Of a stretch of 40,000 nucleotides of DNA, positions 35,091-40,000 are shown piece by piece. This DNA is from Hydractinia symbiolongicarpus (taxonomy: Eukaryota > Cnidaria > Hydrozoa > Anthoathecata > Hydractiniidae): contig NC_079888.1 of NCBI RefSeq assembly GCF_029227915.1, positions 7,540,001-7,580,000 on the forward strand, in the 5' to 3' direction. The notes below the pieces were generated by a model. It saw only the letters and a list, made by a program, of their open reading frames with translations. It had not been told where the DNA came from and made no database searches. Position numbers and translations under genes: made by a program. Within the stretch, counting starts at the first letter, position 1. The number at the start of each line of letters is the position of its first letter.

Positions 35091-35163
35091 CGCCCAACGT
35101 GGGGCTCGAACCCACGACCCTGAGATTAAGAGTCTCATGCTCTACCCGCTAAGCTAGCCGGGC
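35091..35163 (-). tRNA. tRNA-Lys-CTT: tRNA-Lys(CTT), unit 60
   Basis: C13T (wobble), T16C and C17G in the D loop; all stems form. Confidence 0.88.
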
Positions 35164-35346
35164 CGATTCGTTATTGGGTTCCGCCATTAAAGCCGTCTTA
35201 GACTTACGCAACAATTGACCACACCTAAGATTACTTAAAATTGGGCCACTCGCGTAATCCTACTGTTTGGGCTGGTAAAAGGTTACGTGAGTCGAAACAG
35301 GTTCAGCAATGTTAGCTTTCCATAGAGTAGACGTCGTACAGAAACA

Positions 35347-35428
35347 GACGAGGTGGCCGAGTGGCTAAGGCGATGGACTGCTAATCCTTCGGGTTCTGGC
35401 CGCGTGGGTTCGATTCACATCTTCGTAG
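35347..35428 (+). tRNA. tRNA-Ser(GCT), ttcggg family, unit 61
   Basis: 82 nt. D-loop change, A42T, T44C, altered variable arm, A59T, C62A, C72A. Confidence 0.62.
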
Positions 35429-35435
35429 CACATGC

Positions 35436-35507
35436 GGTTCTATGGTGTAATGGTTAGCACTCTGGACTTTAAATCCAGCAATCCGAGTTCAAATCTCGGT
35501 AGAACCT
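35436..35507 (+). tRNA. tRNA-Gln body with stop anticodon TTA, unit 61
   Basis: Anticodon 35469-35471 is TTA. G45A in the variable loop is the only other change: every stem pairs, boxes A and B and the T5 stop are intact. Best candidate in the window for a working UAA-reading tRNA. Confidence 0.87.
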
Positions 35508-35713
35508 GACCTTCTTTTTGAATTTTGATTTAATCTTTTGTTTAAAGAAAACGTGAGGGGAAGGCTGATTTATTTAAAATTGACTAAGCCATATTTGAAT
35601 GCTTTCAAGTCACTTCTTCAACATTTGTCAGGTTTATGGCAGAACTCATGCTTAGAAGAGAATTGGTGATTTCCACGGCGCGTTCGTAATGCAATTAAAA
35701 GTGTATCAGAAAA

Positions 35714-35786
35714 CGCCCAACGTGGGGCTCGAACACACGACCCTGAGATTAAGAGTCTCATGCTCTACCGACTAAGCTAGCCGGAC
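35714..35786 (-). tRNA. tRNA-Lys(CTT), unit 61
   Basis: C2T, C13T (wobbles), G52T (T-stem mismatch, box B). Confidence 0.74.
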
Positions 35787-35969
35787 TGATTCGTTATTAG
35801 GTTCCGCCATTAAAGCCGTCTTGGACTTACGCAACAATTGACCACACCTAAGGTTACTTAAAATTAAGCGACTCGCGTAATCCTACTGTTTGGGCTGGTA
35901 AAAGGTTACGTGAGTCAAAACAGGTTCAGCAATGTTAGCTTTCCATAAAGTGGACGTGGTACAGAAACA

Positions 35970-36051
35970 GACGAGGTGGCCGAGTGGTTTAGGTGATGGA
36001 CTGCTAATCCATTGGGCTCTGCCCGCGTGGGTTCGAATCCTATCTTCGTCG
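35970..36051 (+). tRNA. tRNA-Ser-GCT: tRNA-Ser(GCT), unit 62
   Basis: 82 nt. D-loop A to T, C to T in the D stem (ggtgatgg), C63T (wobble). Confidence 0.8.
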
Positions 36052-36058
36052 CACATTC

Positions 36059-36130
36059 GGTTCTATGGTGTAATGGTTAGCACTCTGGACTTTGAATCCA
36101 GCGATCCGAGTTTAAATCTCGGTAGAACCT
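36059..36130 (+). tRNA. tRNA-Gln(TTG), C56T, unit 62
   Basis: C56T only. Confidence 0.65.
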
Positions 36131-36336
36131 GACCTTCTTTTTGAATTCTGATTTAATCTTTTGTTTATAAAAAACGTGAGGGAAAGGCTGATTTATTTAA
36201 AATTGACTAAGCCGTATTTGAATGCTTTCAAGACATTTCTTCAAAATTTGCCAGGTTTATGGCAGAACTCATGCTTAGAGGGGAATTGGTGATTTCTAAG
36301 GCGCGTTGGTAATGCAATTAAAAGTGTATCAGAAAA

Positions 36337-36409
36337 CTCCCAACGTGGGGCCCGAACCCACAACCCTACGATGAAGAGTCTCATGCTGTACCGACTGCGC
36401 TAGCCGGGC
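36337..36409 (-). pseudogene. tRNA-Lys(CTT), ccc-type, unit 62
   Basis: The eight family changes. Confidence 0.75.
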
Positions 36410-36592
36410 CGATTCGTTATTAGATTCCGCCGTTAAAGCCGTCTTGGACTTACGCAACAATTGACCACGCCTAAGATTACTTAAAATTGGGCCACTCGCG
36501 TAATCCTACTGTTTGAGCTGGTAAAAGGTTACGTGAGTCGAAACAGGTTCAGCAATGTTGGCTTTCCATAAAGTAGACGTGGTACAGAAACA

Positions 36593-36673
36593 GACGAGGT
36601 GGCCGAGTTGGTAAGGCGATGGACTGCTAATCCATTGGGCTCTGCCTGCGTGGGTTCGAATCCCACTTCGTCG
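36593..36673 (+). tRNA. tRNA-Ser(GCT), 81-nt, short unit 63
   Basis: D loop gttggtaa, variable arm gcct. Unit lacks Lys. Confidence 0.67.
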
Positions 36674-36680
36674 CACATTC

Positions 36681-36752
36681 GGTTCTATGATGTAATGGTT
36701 AGCACTCTAGACTTTGAACCCAGCGATCCGAGTTGAAATCTCGGTAGAACCT
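36681..36752 (+). pseudogene. tRNA-Gln, degenerate, unit 63
   Basis: G10A, G29A, T39C, C56G. Confidence 0.78.
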
Positions 36753-36977
36753 GATTTTCTTTTTGAACTCTGATTAAATCATTTGTTTAGGAAATGCGTG
36801 AGGAAGGGATGATTTTTCTAAAATGGTCTTGGACTTGCGCAACAATTGACCACACCTAAGGTTACTTAAAATTGGGCGACTCGCGTAATCCTACTGTTTG
36901 GGCTGGTAAAAAGTTACGTGAGTCGAAACAGGTTCAGCAATGTTAGCTTTCCATAAAGTGGACGTGGTACAGAAACA

Positions 36978-37058
36978 GACGAGGTGGCCGAGTGGTTAAG
37001 GCGATGGACTGCTAATCCATTGGGCTTTGCCCGCGTGGGTTCGAATCCCACTTCGTCG
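36978..37058 (+). tRNA. tRNA-Ser-GCT: tRNA-Ser(GCT), 81-nt, unit 64
   Basis: Variable-arm loop ttt instead of tct. Confidence 0.74.
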
Positions 37059-37065
37059 CACATTC

Positions 37066-37137
37066 GGTTCTATGATGTAATGGTTAGCACTCTGGACTTT
37101 GAACCCAGCCATCCGAGTTCAAATCTCGGTAGAACCT
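37066..37137 (+). tRNA. tRNA-Gln(TTG), weakened, unit 64
   Basis: G10A, T39C, G45C. Confidence 0.62.
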
Positions 37138-37343
37138 GATTTTCTTTTTGAATTTTGATTTAATCTTTTGTTTAAAGAAAACGTGAGGGAAAGGCTGATT
37201 TATTTAAAATTGACTAAGCCATATTTGAATGCTTTCAAGTCACTTCTTCAACATTTGTCAGGTTTATGGCAGAACTCCTGCTTAGAAGAGAATTGGTGAT
37301 TTCCACGGCGCGTTCGTAATGCAATTAAAAGTGTATCAGAAAA

Positions 37344-37416
37344 CGCCCAACGTGGGGCTCGAACCCACGACCCTGAGATTAAGAGTCGCATGCTCTACCG
37401 ACTAAGCTAGCCGGAC
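37344..37416 (-). tRNA. tRNA-Lys(CTT), weakened, unit 64
   Basis: C2T, C13T, A29C. Confidence 0.68.
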
Positions 37417-37599
37417 TGATTCGTTATTAGGTTCCGCCATTAAAGCCGTCTTGGACTTACGCAACAATTGACCAAACCTAAGGTTACTTAAAATTGGGCG
37501 ACTCGCGTAATCCTACTGTTTGGGCTGGTAAAAGGTTACGTGAGTCGAAACAGGTTCCGCAATGTTAGCTTTCCATAAAGTGGACGTGGTACAGAAACA

Positions 37600-37681
37600 G
37601 ACGAGGTGGCCGAGTGGTTAAGGCGATGGACTGCTAATCCATTGGGCTCTGCCCGCGTGGGTTCGAATCCCATCTTCGTCG
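37600..37681 (+). tRNA. tRNA-Ser-GCT: tRNA-Ser(GCT), unit 65
   Basis: Consensus, 82 nt. Confidence 0.95.
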
Positions 37682-37688
37682 CACATTC

Positions 37689-37760
37689 GGTTCTATGGTG
37701 TAATGGTTAGCACTCTGGACTTTGAATCCAGTGATCCGAGTTTAAATCTCGGTAGAACCT
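37689..37760 (+). tRNA. tRNA-Gln(TTG), C56T, unit 65
   Basis: C44T and C56T. The only C56T copy not followed by a ccc-type Lys. Confidence 0.64.
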
Positions 37761-37966
37761 GACCTTCTTTTTGAATTCTGATTTAATCTTTTGTTTATAA
37801 AAAACGTGAGGGAAAGGCTGATTTATTTAAAATTGACTAAGCCATATTTGAATGCTTTCAAGTCACTTCTTCAACATTTGTCAGGTTTATGGCAGAACTC
37901 ATGCTTAGAAGAGAATTGGTGATTTCCACGGCGCGTTCGTAATGCAATTAAAAGTGTATCAGAAAA

Positions 37967-38039
37967 CGCCCAACGTGGGGCTCGAACACACGACCCTGAG
38001 ATTAAGAGTCTCATGCTCTACCGACTAAGCTAGCCGGAC
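37967..38039 (-). tRNA. tRNA-Lys(CTT), unit 65
   Basis: C2T, C13T, G52T, as unit 61 exactly 2,253 bp upstream. Confidence 0.74.
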
Positions 38040-38222
38040 TGATTCGTTATTAGGTTCCGCCATTAAAGCCGTCTTGGATTTACGCAACAATTGACCACAC
38101 CTAAGGTTACTTAAAATTAAGCGACTCGCGTAATCCTACTGTTTGGGCTGGTAAAAGGTTACGTGAGTCAAAACAGGTTCAGCAATGTTAGCTTTCCATA
38201 AAGTGGACGTGGTACAGAAACA

Positions 38223-38304
38223 GACGAGGTGGCCGAGTGGTTTAGGCGATGGACTGCTAATCCATTGGGCTCTGCCCGCGTGGGTTCGAATCCCATCTTC
38301 GTCG
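38223..38304 (+). tRNA. tRNA-Ser-GCT: tRNA-Ser(GCT), unit 66
   Basis: 82 nt; D-loop A to T only. Confidence 0.88.
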
Positions 38305-38311
38305 CACATTC

Positions 38312-38383
38312 GGTTCTATGGTGTAATGGTTAGCACTCTGGACTTTGAATCCAGCGATCCGAGTTTAAATCTCGGTAGAACCT
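38312..38383 (+). tRNA. tRNA-Gln(TTG), C56T, unit 66
   Basis: C56T only. Confidence 0.65.
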
Positions 38384-38589
38384 GACCTTCTTTTTGAATT
38401 CTGATTTAATCTTTTGTTTATAAAAAACGTGAGGGAAAGGCTGATTTATTTAAAATTGACTAAGCCGTATTTGAATGCTTTCAAGACATTTCTTCAAAAT
38501 TTGCCAGGTTTATGGCAGAACTCATGCTTAGAGGGGAATTGGTGATTTCTAAGGCGCGTTGGTAATGCAATTAAAAGTGTATCAGAAAA

Positions 38590-38662
38590 CTCCCAACGTG
38601 GGGCCCGAACCCACAACCCTACGATGAAGAGTCTCATGCTGTACCGACTGCGCTAGCCGGGC
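38590..38662 (-). pseudogene. tRNA-Lys(CTT), ccc-type, unit 66
   Basis: The eight family changes. Confidence 0.75.
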
Positions 38663-38845
38663 CGATTCGTTATTAGATTCCGCCGTTAAAGCCGTCTTGG
38701 ACTTACGCAACAATTGACCACGCCTAAGATTACTTAAAATTGGGCCACTCGCGTAATCCTACTGTTTGAGCTGGTAAAAGGTTACGTGAGTCGAAACAGG
38801 TTCAGCAATGTTGGCTTTCCATAAAGTAGACGTGGTACAGAAACA

Positions 38846-38926
38846 GACGAGGTGGCCGAGTTGGTAAGGCGATGGACTGCTAATCCATTGGGCTCTGCCT
38901 GCGTGGGTTCGAATCCCACTTCGTCG
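38846..38926 (+). tRNA. tRNA-Ser(GCT), 81-nt, short unit 67
   Basis: D loop gttggtaa, variable arm gcct. Unit lacks Lys. Confidence 0.67.
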
Positions 38927-38933
38927 CACATTC

Positions 38934-39005
38934 GGTTCTATGATGTAATGGTTAGCACTCTAGACTTTGAACCCAGCGATCCGAGTTGAAATCTCGGTAG
39001 AACCT
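38934..39005 (+). pseudogene. tRNA-Gln, degenerate, unit 67
   Basis: G10A, G29A, T39C, C56G. Confidence 0.78.
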
Positions 39006-39230
39006 GATTTTCTTTTTGAACTCTGATTAAATCATTTGTTTAGGAAATGCGTGAGGAAGGGATGATTTTTCTAAAATGGTCTTGGACTTGCGCAACAATT
39101 GACCACACCTAAGGTTACTTAAAATTGGGCGACTCGCGTAATCCTACGGTTTGGGCTGGTAAAAAGTTACGTGAGTCGAAACAGGTTCAGCAATGTTAGC
39201 TTTCCATAAAGTGGACGTGGTACAGAAACA

Positions 39231-39311
39231 GACGAGGTGGCCGAGTGATTAAGGCGATGAACTGCTAATCCATTGGGCTTTGCCCGCGTGGGTTCGAATC
39301 CCACTTCGTCG
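39231..39311 (+). tRNA. tRNA-Ser(GCT), 81-nt, unit 68
   Basis: A conserved D-loop G is changed to A (gtgatt), G30A, variable-arm loop ttt. Confidence 0.66.
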
Positions 39312-39318
39312 CACATTC

Positions 39319-39390
39319 GGTTCTATGATGTAATGGTTAGCACTCTGGACTTTGAACCCAGCCATCCGAGTTCAAATCTCGGTAGAACCT
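39319..39390 (+). tRNA. tRNA-Gln(TTG), weakened, unit 68
   Basis: G10A, T39C, G45C, as unit 64. Confidence 0.62.
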
Positions 39391-39596
39391 GATTTTCTTT
39401 TTGAATTTTGATTTAATCTTTTGTTTATAAGAAACGTGAGGGAAAGGCTGATTTATTTAAAATTGACTAAGCCATATTTGAATGCTTTCAAGACATTTCT
39501 TCAAAATTTGCCAGGTTTATGGCAGAACTCATGCTTAGAGGGGAATTGGTGTTTTCTAAGGCGCGTTGGGAATGCAATTAAAAGTGTATCAGAAAA

Positions 39597-39669
39597 CTCC
39601 CAACGTGGGGCCCGAACCCACAACCCTACGATGAAGAGTCTCATGCTGTACCGACTGCGCTAGCCGGGC
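39597..39669 (-). pseudogene. tRNA-Lys(CTT), ccc-type, unit 68
   Basis: Family changes, after a hybrid spacer. Confidence 0.75.
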
Positions 39670-39852
39670 CGATTCGTTATTAGATTCCGCCGTTAAAACC
39701 GTCTTGGACTTACGCAACAATTGACCACACCTAAGATTACTTAAAATTGGGCCACTCGCGTAATCCTACTGTTTGAGCTGGTAAAAGGTTACGTGAGTTG
39801 AAACAGGTTCAGCAATGTTGGCTTTCCATAAAGTAGACGTGGTACAGAAACA

Positions 39853-39933
39853 GACGAGGTGGCCGAGTGGTTAAGGCGATGGACTGCTAATCCATTGGGC
39901 TCTGCCTGCGTGGGTTCGAATCCCACTTCGTCG
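39853..39933 (+). tRNA. tRNA-Ser-GCT: tRNA-Ser(GCT), 81-nt, unit 69
   Basis: Variable arm gcct. Confidence 0.73.
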
Positions 39934-39940
39934 CACATTC

Positions 39941-40000
39941 GGTTCTATGATGTAATGGTTAGCACTCTAGACTTTGAACCCAGCGATCCGAGTTGAAATC
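39941..40000 (+). pseudogene. tRNA-Gln, degenerate, cut by window end, unit 69
   Basis: 60 of 72 nt present. G10A, G29A, T39C, C56G, the haplotype seen in short units. Confidence 0.72.

Larger units (their letters stand above)
1..40000. repeat. Tandem array of Ser-Gln-Lys tRNA units
   Basis: 69 head-to-tail units run through both window edges. The distance between successive Ser starts is 620-624 bp in ordinary units, 385 bp in nine units without Lys and 369 bp in two units with a Ser/Lys fusion. Spacers are about as similar between units as the genes, which points to homogenisation by unequal crossing-over or conversion rather than selection on genes alone. Short open frames of 60-116 codons recur in step with the units and are read-through of tRNA genes. 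No transposase, integrase or other coding signature was seen. Confidence 0.97.

Noticed and set aside
1-40000. CRISPR array (regular repeats with spacers)
   Set aside because: The period is ~622 bp and the repeat contains tRNA genes; there are no short direct repeats with unique spacers and no cas genes.
1-40000. Bacterial, phage or organelle tRNA cluster
   Set aside because: No encoded CCA, Pol III-type T runs, a 3-bp D stem and long arm in Ser of eukaryotic type, and no coding genes between tRNAs.
1-40000. tRNA-derived SINE family
   Set aside because: Units are in strict head-to-tail order with three cloverleaf genes, no poly-A or 3' tail and no target-site duplications.

Overview
The whole 40-kb window is one uninterrupted tandem array of nuclear tRNA genes. 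No protein-coding gene is visible. The repeat unit is about 622 bp and holds three genes: tRNA-Ser(GCT) on +, tRNA-Gln(TTG) on + only 7 nt later, and tRNA-Lys(CTT) on -. I count 69 units: 69 Ser loci (38 of 82 nt, 29 of 81 nt, 2 truncated), 67 Gln loci (the last cut by the window end) and 59 Lys loci, about one tRNA-like locus per 205 bp. The genes have split box A/box B promoters, a long variable arm in Ser, oligo-T (Pol III) stops and no encoded CCA, so the source is a eukaryote. The Lys and Gln consensus sequences look like those of animals, so an invertebrate or other metazoan is my best inference; the species cannot be named.

Unit layout: a ~183-bp divergent spacer; Ser(+); the linker cacattc; Gln(+); a T5 stop 8 nt after Gln; a ~204-bp convergent spacer; a T4 stop of Lys; Lys(-). 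No T4 run lies between Ser and Gln, so a dicistronic Ser-Gln precursor is likely. Nine units (385 bp) share one ~238-bp deletion that removes Lys. Two units (369 bp) share a ~254-bp deletion that fuses the 5' part of Ser to the Lys spacer and removes Gln. No gap over 300 bp lacks a tRNA-like locus, except where Lys was deleted and only spacer remains.

Regions: 1-4500, mostly 82-nt Ser units with good Gln and mixed Lys. 4500-10000, mixed short and long units. 10049-15798, two copies of a 2,875-bp five-unit block. 15799-18288, mixed. 18289-23030, another 2,875-bp block, then a copy missing 1,008 bp. 23031-26880, units with the Ser/Lys fusion, repeated at 1,614 bp. 26881-32216, alternating two-unit repeats of 1,243 bp. 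32217-40000, units like 4500-10000 with a 2,253-bp-shifted duplication.

The genes vary much more than expected for a functional set. Consensus sequence is found in 11 Ser, 7 Gln and 6 Lys copies, and no unit has all three intact. Some copies carry changed anticodons: Gln to TTA (reads UAA stop, 4 copies), Gln to ATA, Ser to GGT or GCC, Lys to TTT. Degenerate versions are amplified as linked haplotypes. All numbers are tRNA positions; substitutions are given against the array consensus on the gene strand. Gene-level descriptions are fullest at the Ser of unit 10 (5545), the Gln of unit 1 (276) and the Lys of unit 5 (3037); other entries list what differs.
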